Assembly (NCBI RefSeq): GCF_037176765.1
Contig: NC_090025.1
Span: forward strand, 20,086,545-20,150,544
DNA: 64,000 nucleotides
Direction: 5' to 3'
DNA from: Anolis sagrei
Lineage: Eukaryota > Chordata > Lepidosauria > Squamata > Anolidae
Shown in pieces: positions 43,501 to 55,500 of the stretch. The translations under genes and the position numbers were made by a program. The notes beneath the pieces are model-generated. The model made no database searches. It worked only from the letters and a program-made list of their open reading frames with translations, and had not been told where the DNA came from. Numbering within the stretch: position 1 is the stretch's first letter; the number at the start of each line of letters is the position of its first letter.

Positions 43501-46500
43501 CCTGGCGGGAGATCCCTACAAAACTTGAGCCCAATAAATTCATTGACTTGCAGAGCCTTTGAAGACAAACAACTGAATTACTTTGTTATATTTTCTAATA
43601 TGGCTTTCCTTTTCTTTCTTCCTTCCTTTATTTTTTGGTGCACGATTCTTCGAGGCACTACAATACTGGTAATGGATGGAACAAGCCCCTATTCCATCCC
43701 AGACCCAAAAATTCATTTAATATATAGTTCTCAAATACCAAATTGATAATAATAGATACTACACTTGATCTTAGCCAAAAGGCAGAGAAGATGACTTTCA
43801 TTTGATGATATACAGAGGAGCAAAATTATAGCTGCAGTCCAAATATATATATTCAATGACAAACTACAAATTGTACTTCTCAGAGCCACCCCTAGTCCAA
43901 AAGACAGGGACCACCAAGACTAGTTCACCTCTGTGTGCCAGAGGAGTGCAATGTGCAACAGCGAAGTGATTGCTTTTATTGTGTGCCACCAAGACATTTC
44001 CAACTTACAGCAATCCTAAATCAAAACTACCTTGGGATTTTCTTGGCTAGGTTTATTCAGAGGTTTGCCACTGCATTCCTCTGAGATGGAAAGAAGGTGA
44101 CCTGATCAAGATTAAGGTTTTTATGGCCAAGTGGGCGCAACATGGCTATCATCTGTTGCTTGTTGTTAGGAATGTCACCAGAGTTGCCTGGAATGAACAA
44201 GTGGCCTCATTGCTCCAGCCATCATCACTCCAGGCAATGAGCCATGGACACTAGCTAAGTCGTGCCCACTGGCCATCATTATGACAAGAATGGAAGGGGG
44301 ACAGCAATTGTCATCCAGGGTCCCTGGGGTTGCCAAGCATGGAGAAGACAGAATATGTAAATAGTTGCATCCAGGTCTGTCTCAAAACCAGGCCAGCAGC
44401 TTACAAAGGCCCAAAGTCACAGTTTGCTCCAGATTCTGGGGGATAATTTGGAGCAACCAGACTGGGGTCAAGAGTATTGGCCCACATTAACTTGGAGCCA
44501 TTCCATTTTTGTTTAGCTGCCACAGAGCTAATTTAATACCACGGCATTTGATGAGGACTTCCAGGTTAAACATCATCATTTGCTTTGGGGAGCAAACGGT
44601 GCGTGATTCTATAATATCCAGGGCTACTGAAGGGGAATTTGGTTTTTAGAGCCGTAGCAAACTAGAATTTTGCGAGAGCAAACTAAGCCAGCACGATTGA
44701 TGCTCCGCCTCTTTCTCCGCCTATTTCCCTTTGCTAGGGCAGCGTTGCGAGCATACGCTCGTGCCACAGCAAACTACAGGAAGCTTGCGCTCGGGCTTGC
44801 TCCGAAGCCCCGCCTTCCCCCCCCCCCCCCCCAGGCTGCTCTCTCTCTTGCTAGTGTGCCTGTTTTCCATTGCAGAGGGCTCGCTCTCACTTCCAGTAGT
44901 TTGCTACGGCTCTAATAATGAACACACACGCTGTGCAAAACATGCCGGTTTCTAACCACTAGATGTCAGTGTTAGATATTGAGGATGATTTTGGTTACAA
45001 AACTGGAAAATCCTCAGCTTTTTTGGAAAGCCTTCCATGGGAAATTTTAATACTGTGTGCATTTCTGAAAAATAACATATTTGCTACCACCACCTGCATT
45101 TAGAAGTGTTACAAGTGACTGAAGACCAAGTAAAAATATTAAGGAATTGTGATTTACAAAAGAGGAAGACAATGTAATACCTTCAACTGTTTTACTTCCC
45201 TGTCTTTCTACTGAATACACTTTCAAAACGGATTTGTGGACCTCCTCATACTTTATGATCTATAAAAGGATCTTAAAATCATTTAATTCTACAATTTTTA
45301 CCCCATCTTTCTCAACCCCCGAAGAGGGACTCAGGTCAGCTTACACTTGGCAACAATTTGATGCCGTTACATAAAGCAAACACAATAAAACAAATCATGA
45401 CTGTATTGATGCATCCATGGAATCATGGGAGTTGGCAGAGGAAGTATTTTGATGTTTCTGCCAAGGATTGCTGGTGGCTCACCAAACTACAGATCCCAGG
45501 ATTCCACAGTCTTGAGCCACGGCAATTAAAATGGTGTCAAACTGCATTAAGACTCAAACAAGGAAGATACAGACCCAAGTTTTGCAAAATCTCAGAAAAG
45601 TGCTAAGCAGGGTGTCTTAGAGGAGGTCTCTCATTCATAGGACCACCGGAAATAGATACCGACTTGACAGCCCTTCATAATAACTTGGACTTGGAGGACA
45701 TCATTTGACGTCATGTTTAGAACTTTGTACAACAACTCACCATTTTAAAGAGAGAAAAAATACTGAGTGCTTACATTGTAGCCGTAGCGAGGGATGCTGA
45801 GATACTGCAGCCACATCAACCAAGGTGAAATGGTTAGAAGATTTACCAGCAAGCCAGAGAAAACCTGCAAACAAAGAAAGGTTTGGAGTGATACAGAATA
45901 AAACTCTGTTCTCTCTTGAATTTCTTCTCATCACCACATTGCTGGAGCCCCCAGTGGCACAATGGGTTAAACCCTTGTGCCAGCAGGACTGCTGACCGAG
46001 AGGTCAGTGGTTCAAATTCGGGAAGGATGGGTTGTGCTCCCTCTGTCAGTTTCAGTTCCCCATGCAGGGACATGAGAGAAGCCTCCCACAGGGATGGTAA
46101 AACATCAAACATCAGTGCATACCCTGGGCAACGTCCTTGCAGATGGCCAATTCTCTCACACCAGAAGCAACTTGCCGTTTCCCAAGTTGTTCCTGACATG
46201 AAAGAATTTATTTATTTTCCTTCCTCTGCAGAAACATTGTTGTAGTGCAAAGGATTTTGGAGTGCCTTATATCTGAATGTGCAATTAAGATCCAATAGCT
46301 TTACAAAAGTCTGACATCTGACAGTAATGAAAGCTGTAATTCTAAGTAAAGGTGCATCTACACTGGCACAACTTGGGGATCACAACCAGATACAGTGAAG
46401 GCATCTGCCCTTGTGCTTTGCTACTCTGCTGCTGAGTATGGATGGCCACTGTGGAACAGATCTCACCACACTAAAACAGTGGATATGGCTCTTAATGAGA

Positions 46501-49500
46501 CATGCTACATTGCCACGGGGTATCTGCGCCCTACACCACTGGAGAAATTACACTGTTTAGCCGATATTGCACCACCTGACATCTGCCGGGAAGTAGCAGC
46601 CAATAATGAAAGGACCAAGGCAGTGACATCTCCAGCCCATCCCCTATTCGGATATCAACCAACATGCCAACGCCTAAATAATTTTCTATGATCTACAGAG
46701 ACACTCGCTGGAACACCTCAGCAAGTGAGAGTCCAAAAGTGGGAAGTTAAAACCCAGAACCTCAATCAATGGCTGATACCAAATGAGGGATTCCCTCTGG
46801 GCACAAAGAAAACCGAGCGACTTGGAAGGAGTTTTTTTTTTTGTTTTTTTAAATAATATAGTGCAACTGTTTGTTTCACTCCTGATATGATAAATAAATA
46901 AATACTGCAGAATTAATGTAGTCTGTTAAACTACGACTCCCAACATTACATAGCATTTAACCATTGCAGTTAAAGTGGTGTCAGACTGCATTAATTCTAC
47001 AATGTAGATGCACCCTTAGCCTACATTAAGCAGATGGATAAACTTTCTCTTTATCCATGTATTATTTTTATTCATATCCAACCCTTCTTGGGAAAGGTGC
47101 AAAAGGACTCACAACCAGCACACAAAACAAATTACAACACACACATTCTTAAAAATAGGATCACAGATGCATAACAAAATACAATGAAAATTATAGGAGC
47201 AGTTACTTCCTTTTAAAAAAAGATAATGTTCAAAATATTCAAATAATGTCATCACAACTCACAATCATAAACATGAAGCAAATGTTTATGAGGAGATTTG
47301 CAACCGATGTAACGCTTTGTCCTGTTGCTACTGCGAGGGCCAGAGAACTGGCTGCATAGGCTACTAATATAAGTGTGGCCATCATGATAAAGAAGGACTC
47401 TACCTTTGGCTTGAAACCTAAAAAGATAAAATTAACATTAACATTTAAATGAAATGCATATATTCAGGATGAACATTTCTGCATAGGAGAATATTTACAT
47501 AATAACTGTGTGGTTCTGCATACGTCTACTGATAATTTAATACCACGGCATTTGATGAGGGTTTCCAGGTTAAACATCATCATTTGCTTTGGGCAGTTTA
47601 CTGCAAACGCTGCAAGGCTCATCATTTTTGTGGCTCTGGAAATATAAGGCATATATTTCCAACACAATGCCTTCCTGGTGTGTTGGACTACAATTCCCAT
47701 TATTGCCAGACAATACGGAAGGCATCGGGAGATTGAAGAACATGCCTTGTTTTTGTTATTGAAAAGAACAATTGCATAGCCCCTGGGCCAAGATGGAAAT
47801 TGTAGTTTCACAGATTTGGAAGTCACTATGTGTTGCACTCCAAGGCTGGGAACCACCTCTGTTCTTGAGTTCGGAGTAGAGCAACTGCTCTGGGAGACGG
47901 TGGTCGGGCATCCGGACAATGTGGCTGGTTCAGTGGAGTTGATGGTGGAGGACCATCGCTTCAATGCTGGTGGTCTTTGCTTCTTCCAGCACACTGACAT
48001 TTGTCCACCTGCCTTCCCAAGAGATTTGCGGGATTTTTCAGAGGCAGTGCAGGAATGTATAAGCAGGTGATGTCCAAATATTCAACACAAGAACAGTCCA
48101 CAGGAACATGACACATGAAACATTTAATCAGGAAGCGTGAACACGAAGCAACATGGAACTAAAAATCCCTTGGAAGACTTGACTTGGCTCCAAAATCAAC
48201 GTTGTCTGGACTGAGGGAATACTCTGCTGGCCTTTCTAATATAGACAGAAAACCAGACTGATAAGGGCTTCTTCATTAATAGGCAAGCTGACCTTCGCTG
48301 TGCTTCACGAGATACCCTATGTTGATGGAACATTAATCTTTTATCTAACCATTGCTCATTAGCTCCTCCACCTGGAGTTGTCTTTTCCTCCCTTGCATAT
48401 TCCTACCTTGAGCTCATTTCTGCCTCTGACCTTGCATCTCAAGGGAACTGCCTTTCTGGAAGAGCTCTCATTTTCAGAGCTTAAAATCTCCCGATTCTCT
48501 TGCTCATCTGCAATCCCAGAATCCCCACTGTCAACATCAGGCTGCCTAAGAGGCCCAGAATCCCAAGTGAGATCAGGTACAGGCACAATCAAAGGCTGGA
48601 CTACAACACTATGTTGGCAACTGGCAAACAGCAGCGACCTCATCAGATGCAAGTCCTCTTCCATTTCCACACACTTCTAAGACATTTCAGGGATGAAGTG
48701 CGTGAGTAAATTCTCCATCTTCTTTAAAGATGGAACCCCATGAAATGCCACGCATAGAAGATGATTTCCCCCATTTCCCCATTTTCCCCAGCTCCGTCTG
48801 ATGAAATCCTCAGTGGGTTTCCATAGTTGAGTTGAGATTCAAACTCCAGAGTCACATACCAGTACTGAGACGACTATACTACATTGACTCTGTTGTGTTT
48901 CTGTTTTACTCGTATGGTCTAGAATTAAACTTCCATCTAATTTACAGTAAAAAATACTTTGGAGGCTAAAAAGAGAATGAAAAGAATGTATTTAATATCC
49001 CTATATTGAAGAGGAAATAATATTTCCCTTTGAGTGCATACTTACCTATTGTGAAATAATTTAAGCTGGTGATGATAATGCCTGGCAAAGTCCTCATGGG
49101 CATCATGTCAGCTATGATCTTTGAGAAGAAATATGCAGACACTCTATAGTAGCCACCGATATATTCATGCCTGCAACATCACAGAGGTAAATCATCATTC
49201 AACTCTTTGAACAATTGCTTTTAAATTAGTGATAAATAAAATAGGAGAAATGTGGAGGTAGGGCACATTTGTGGCTGCATTGACCTAAACTCTCCTTATA
49301 AACTCACTACTCAAGTGTCTTTCTTTTCCAAGCTGCATAGTTACTTACATAAATAGCCTTTTCTCTGTGATAAAAAGTTCAACAGTCGTAATACTATTCA
49401 AACACTGACTGGTCGTCATGAAGAAGAAAGCACCGACTCTAGAAAAAAAAAGAATACCCACAGAAATGTTGAAGTTCAAAAAAGAAACAAAAAAATGGGG

Positions 49501-52500
49501 CACAAACATTTAATGGGACTGTATCTGGTAACATCACATTGCAAGGAGGCAAATTAGGATTGGAAGTTTCAGGTTGGAGAAAGCTGAACTAGAACATGGA
49601 TGCTAGGAGTGGCAAAATCAAGTGAGACATTTATAAGGTTTAATTAACAACTTCCAGAAAGCCCAGCCAACACATGGCCAAGGACTGTAGGAGTTGTACT
49701 CCAAAGCATTTGAAGAGTCAAAGGCTTCTCAGTTTTGAACAAGATGATACAAGGACTCTTTCCAGGTTCTACTGACGAGGATGTCCACATACAGTTCTCA
49801 CATTCAGAAGGACGTTGATGCTGGGCTTAGCTTTACACATATGCTTTTCAGGGTGCTTTTACACCAGGCATGGGCAAACTTCGGCCCTCCAAGTGTTTTG
49901 GACGTCAACTCCCTAGCCAACTTAACAGCTATCAGGAATTGTGGGAGTTGAAGTCCAAAACACCTGGAGGGCTGAAGTTTGCCCATGCCTGATCTACACT
50001 ATAGAATTAATGTCATTTCGCATGGAATCATAGGAGTTGTGATTTTACAAAGTCTTGTGCAAAAATACTGCTGATGTCTCACCAAACTACAGTTACGAGG
50101 ATTCTAGAGCACTGAGCCATTGAAATTAAAATTGTTGAGAATCAGAGCTGTTAGGCTCAAAATAACCCTCCCTTGGGGTGATTCCACCAAAAATATAGCA
50201 GAGTGCCAGAAGTACACTTCATAACCAGCAGAAACGTATGTGTGGCAAATCAGCATTAGCTTCAATTCAACAGGATGGCACAAGATTGCAGTCACAAGTT
50301 TAGGTTCTATATATATTTACTGAAGTAAAAAAGAAATCCATTCTAGATAGAAAAGGATCTTGGAGCTAACTAGCTTACTAAGCTATCTTCTAAGGAAGGT
50401 ACAAGGATAAAATATCAAAAGTATACATGCAGCTACATTTTGTCTGGAGAATGACAAAAATATGTCCTAACTGGAAGGAAGGCAAAAGCAGAAGAGAGGA
50501 GGGCCAAAATGGAGAATGACCACATGGCCAAACTCAGGATAGTAAAAATACCTTTAAAGAGGAAGTGACCCCATCCCTCAAGGAGATTTCATTGCTACAT
50601 TTTCAAAGTGGGGAGGAGATAGAGGCAAGCATGCATAGGAATGTGGAGGGAGGAATCCCTCACTCTAATCCTATCTAGTCTACCCATTGAGGACCGGAGA
50701 CTTGTGCAGTCCAGGGATGAAACCCAACAATCATTGTGTCAAACTCCATTGATTCTACAGTGCAAATGCACCCTCAGTGGTAAGGAGCTATGTGTAATGA
50801 CTATTTACTTATGCCTTAGTGCTGTCTCTCTTTATCACACTAAACTGTTAAGAGTGGAATATTGTGCTATAACAATGCAGTGAGATAAGGATGTCAGTAA
50901 AACTCCTAAGGCAGCTTAAAACCAAGTAGTCAGACCCAAAATATAATGGTAAAATTATGTATATTGCAGTTGGTTCAATGATAGAGGAGTCCAGAAAAAG
51001 TCAATGTGCCAGATAAAATAAACCCAAAATCAGTAAGTTAGCCCTGCCAAGCTTGTACAGTCCTCATTACTGCTCAGTACATAACCAGTGATGGGAGTTA
51101 TCATTCCACACAGCTGCAAGGCACTATGTTAGTAAACGCTGAACTAGGTGTTTAAAACTTTGACAAATATGTCAAAGGAAATTCTAAAGATGTCTCATCA
51201 TAAACAACTGGAAATTATTCACTTTGTTCCAAAAGACTGGAAAAAAACAGGATAGTTTTTCTGACTCAAACCAATACACCGGAAAAAATACCCTCCCTAA
51301 GTCTCACGCTGGACTATAAAGCATGCTAATCTTTCCCCAAAAATCTTTTTTGCAGACACTAAAGCGACTAAGAGAAAATTAACTTTTACAATGCATTCCT
51401 AATATTTACTGACCTATTTTGAATGCCAGCCATATCATTTTTAACTCCAGCATAAACGGCTCCAAAAATTATTGCCATACCAGTGATAATAGCCAGCTAG
51501 GAAGGAAGGGATAAAATACTTCAGGTTACAAAGACATGCCGTGCTGAGCAATGGGAGGGGGAGGTTAGGAAATTAAATGTTACAGCTGCAGATTAAATAT
51601 TATAACTCCAGTTTATTGTGCTCTCTCTCAGGAAACCAAAATGATAGACCAAAATGACCACATCTGCCTTTGCCTGCAATGGAAGTGAATACTAGTCATG
51701 CGACTGTTAGCCCTAACATGCTGGACTTCTCAAGCATTAATGACAGGGACCAGACTGGGATGAAGAGAAAGACACCCAATTTCTTAGTCCAAAGTTGGTC
51801 CTCAAGCAATTGCTAGCATTCAAAACCACAAGAGTAACAACTTTCAAACTGGTTTGGTTTATAAGAGAAAACATTTCACCTTAGCACCCGAAAGGTAAAC
51901 TGCAGAAAGCAAGGGTTTCCAAAGGGATCATTGGAGTGGGACCCTGTATCTTGAATGGTTATGTAGAAACAGGAGTTTCTGCAGGTCACACAACTAATGC
52001 ACAAGCCACACCTGCTGAAATTCCTACTTCTAGCCATTGAAAGTACAAGAGCTCTCTCCTGTTTTTGCTGTGGCAAAATTGCTTAATGATTGTTTGATTT
52101 CAGAACACAACAGGTATTTTGAAGACATGAAAACAAAGGAATGCAACTGTTAGACCTATTTCCAGAAAAAAACATAAGGCAGGTTAAGTATCCTTTATCT
52201 GGAATTCCAAAACTGTCTGCATAGGTGACACCTTTGTGTTTTGATGGTTATGCGGAGAGGAAGTGGATTAGACACTGAGAGATCACTACCAGAACCTCTG
52301 GTTGAGTACCATTTAGTACCTGGACTCAATCTAGTTTATGCTAGCCCCGTTACAATCACTGGCTATACAACCAACCTGCACAACTTGGTGAACTATCATT
52401 CATTTCTATAAATCAAGGTGAATATTTCTTTGTTTTATGCCATTATACAATTTTTGTTTGATTATGGTGGGTTTAATTTATTGATGTTAGGCTCTTATGT

Positions 52501-55500
52501 TGTTTTGATATGTGGGGTTCCTCTGGGATTATTATGTTGATATTTGTCTGTTTGTGGAGACATTGAGGTCCCCTGGTGGAATAGTGAGTTAAACCGCTGA
52601 CCTGCTGAACTTGCTGATCCAAAAGGTTGGCGATTCAAATCTGGGGAGTGGGGTGAGCTCCTGCTGTTAGGCCCAGCTTCTACCAATGTAGCAGCTCAAA
52701 AACTTGCAAATGTGAGATCACTTTGGCAGGAAGGTAATGACATTCCATGCAGTCATGCCGGCAACATGACCTAGGATATGTCTATGGACAACGCCAGCTC
52801 TTTGGCTTAGAAATGAAGATGAGCACCACCCCCCAGAGTCAGACATGACTAGACTTATTAATGTCAGGGAAAACCTTTACCTTTACCTTTACTATAGAGG
52901 CATTGAATATTTGCCATTGTATGTTGGAATCCACCCTGAGTCTCCTTGGGGAGATAGGGTGGAATATAAATAAAGTATTTTATTTTATTTTTCATGCACA
53001 AAGTTATTAAAAAATGACCTTCCTGCTATGTGTTCATGAAATACAAATGACTTGTGTGTTTCGACATGTGTCTCTGATATCTGATGCATGTATATTAGGG
53101 TTGTTTGATCCATTTCGTTACCCTCATTACTCGTTATTTCTTTGTTTTTGTTTTTTAAGCAATATCAACCCGTTTCTGGATCCCGGAACTGTTCTGCCCA
53201 TATCGAAGCCAATTCCGCCATTTTGGAAACGACTTCTGCCAGGTTCAGAAATGATGTAATAGATCCAGGGATGCTCGGAGTGCTGGTAGCCAATTAGGAG
53301 AAGCCAGGTAGTGGGGTGTGGTTTGGAATGGGCGGCCATTGGGGTTTAAAAGCGGCTGCGCGTGCTGCGTGGCCCCATTCCAGGCAGGAAAGCGAGGGTG
53401 GAAGAAGGGCTTGGGAGTGCTGCAGCTTTTTGGGGTGCTGGTGTTGGGAGGTTGGAGGTGCCTGACTGGGCCTTGCTGTGGCTGTGCATGCCTGCCTGTG
53501 GGTGCCACAGGCGAAGAGGGTTGGGAGGGTTGGGAGGGGAAGAGGAATTTTCTTTATTATAATTTTTCTTATTATTCTTATTTTTATTATTCACATTAGT
53601 GTAGTTGCAAATCTGTTGGCACAAAGATATTTTACTTGTTAACTCTGGTCAGTTTGGCCAAACAGGGGCCAAAACCTTTGAGATACAGCACCCTAGTTAC
53701 AAATCTGTTGGCACAAAGAACTTTTACTTGCTAACTCCGGTCAGGAAAGGAAAGCTTCAGAAGATCCCCCTGTCCCGTTTGGAAGTGTTTTTTGCGCTTT
53801 GCGCAATCACGTCCGCCATTAACGAATCAATTCGTAATTAACGAAATTTTGTAAATTTCGAAATTTTGAAATCTTAAATTTCGGAAGTCCTAGGAAATTC
53901 GAAACGCTGGCACCCCCTGGAAACGAAGCGAGTTTAGAACCAATTTTTTTCTTGATCAAACAAGCTTAATGTATATGCAAATACATGTTTTTCAAAAAAT
54001 CCTAAATCCTAAACATTTCTCATCCCAAACATTTTGGCTAAGAGATACTCAACCTGTACTTACATAGGAGTACTTCTCTGAATGTCTGCTTACAGATAAT
54101 TATGTGCATTTTTACACTGAAATCAGTCCCACTGAGTTTGAAGGGGACTGACCACTCCTAGATGAATGTGCAGAACAAGTGACAATGATGAAACCTATTG
54201 AAAACTGAGCACAATGCTTGCTGAAGAAGGAGCAAAAAGTGAAGAAAATCTCTGCCCACATAATGGTAACAGGCTGTTCAGGAGTGTTTAGGCAAAAGGG
54301 GTTGCTTGACCTGTTAACGCTCCAAAGCACATTTGATCCATGGTACCGTAGTGCTAAGGACCGGCTGAAAGGACAAAATGTCAAGGATAATTCGACTGCT
54401 AAGCCAATTGAAGTGGGAAACAAAGATCATATCAAGACTAATTTAAGAAGATTATTGAAAACAAGGTCAGGGGGAGGCCTTAAGGAAACGTGGGTATTTT
54501 TCAAGAATGCACCCAAAATCCATCCGTAATGAGGTTAGGGAGATTGAAACGATTGTGAGAAAAAAGTCATGTCCATTAACCCTGGAAGATTATAAACGCT
54601 TAAAATTCATAATTCTTGTCACAAGGTCAAGCTTTTACAAAGCAATTAATAGAGATCCTCATAATATCAACACACATGGAAAGCTTTTAAACTTCACAGG
54701 CTCTGAATAGATGATTAGCCATCACTATGGGGATTTTTTGAAAGTTATTATTACTTCCAAAATTCCTTGAAAAATCTTGCTGGAAGCAAAGCTTGCATAA
54801 AATGCTGAGATTAGAAATACTGAGAGCTCTGCAAGGAGAATGCCTGCTGTCTGGGTCCTAAGACATCCCAAATAAACTATTGAAACGTGCTCTACATGGA
54901 GTTGCCTTTAAAGACTGTTTGGAAGCTTCAAATAGTCCAACGGGCAGCAGCCAGATTGCTCACTGGAGAGGAGTACAGGGAGCATACAACCCCCTCTGTT
55001 ATGTCAGCTCCACTGGCTGCCAGTTTGCTACCGAGCACAATTCAAAGTGCTGGCTTTAGCCTATAAAGACCTAAATGGTTCAGGCCCAGCTTACCTGTTT
55101 GAACACATCTACCCCTATGAACCACCTCAGAGATTAAGATCCTGCTCTTGGTCCCACTTGCTTCCAGACACAATTGGTGGGGACGAGAGACAGGGCCTTC
55201 TCAGCGGTGGTCCTTTGGCTCTGGAATTCCCTCCCCAGTGACATTAGATCAGCCCCCTCCCTCTTGGTCTTCAGAAAGAGAGTGAAAACATGGCTTTGGG
55301 ATCAAGCCTTTGGAGAAGTGCAATAGAAGGATATGGAATATGTACAATGACTATTGGATTATGATTGGTTTTTAATAAGGGTTGCAATGTTTTTAACCAT
55401 TTTAATGCGTTTTAATTTTAATCTTAATTTAAATATTTGTTTTAATTTTATCTTTTTAAGGCATTGAATAGTTGCCTATGTGGAAAACTGCCTTGAATTC

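Larger units (their letters stand above)
49850..50775. mobile_element. MITE (GGTGCATCTACACT family) carrying two later insertions
   Basis: The left end GGGTGC is cut at 49864 by a hAT MITE and continues with ATCTACACTATAGAATTAAT. Its right half is cut by an LTR (50149-50729) and resumes with GTGTCAAACTCCATTGATTC to TGCACCCTCAG. Confidence 0.75.

Noticed and set aside
43637-43792. Functional U2 snRNA gene
   Set aside because: About 30 nt short, eroded Sm and loop regions and no proximal promoter element; kept as a pseudogene.
44670-44955. Proline/arginine-rich open frames
   Set aside because: They lie wholly inside a GC-rich MITE with perfect inverted ends.
48060-48730. Possible LTR or host gene in ABCG2 intron 12
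   Set aside because: No terminal motifs, target duplication or recognisable protein; left unassigned.
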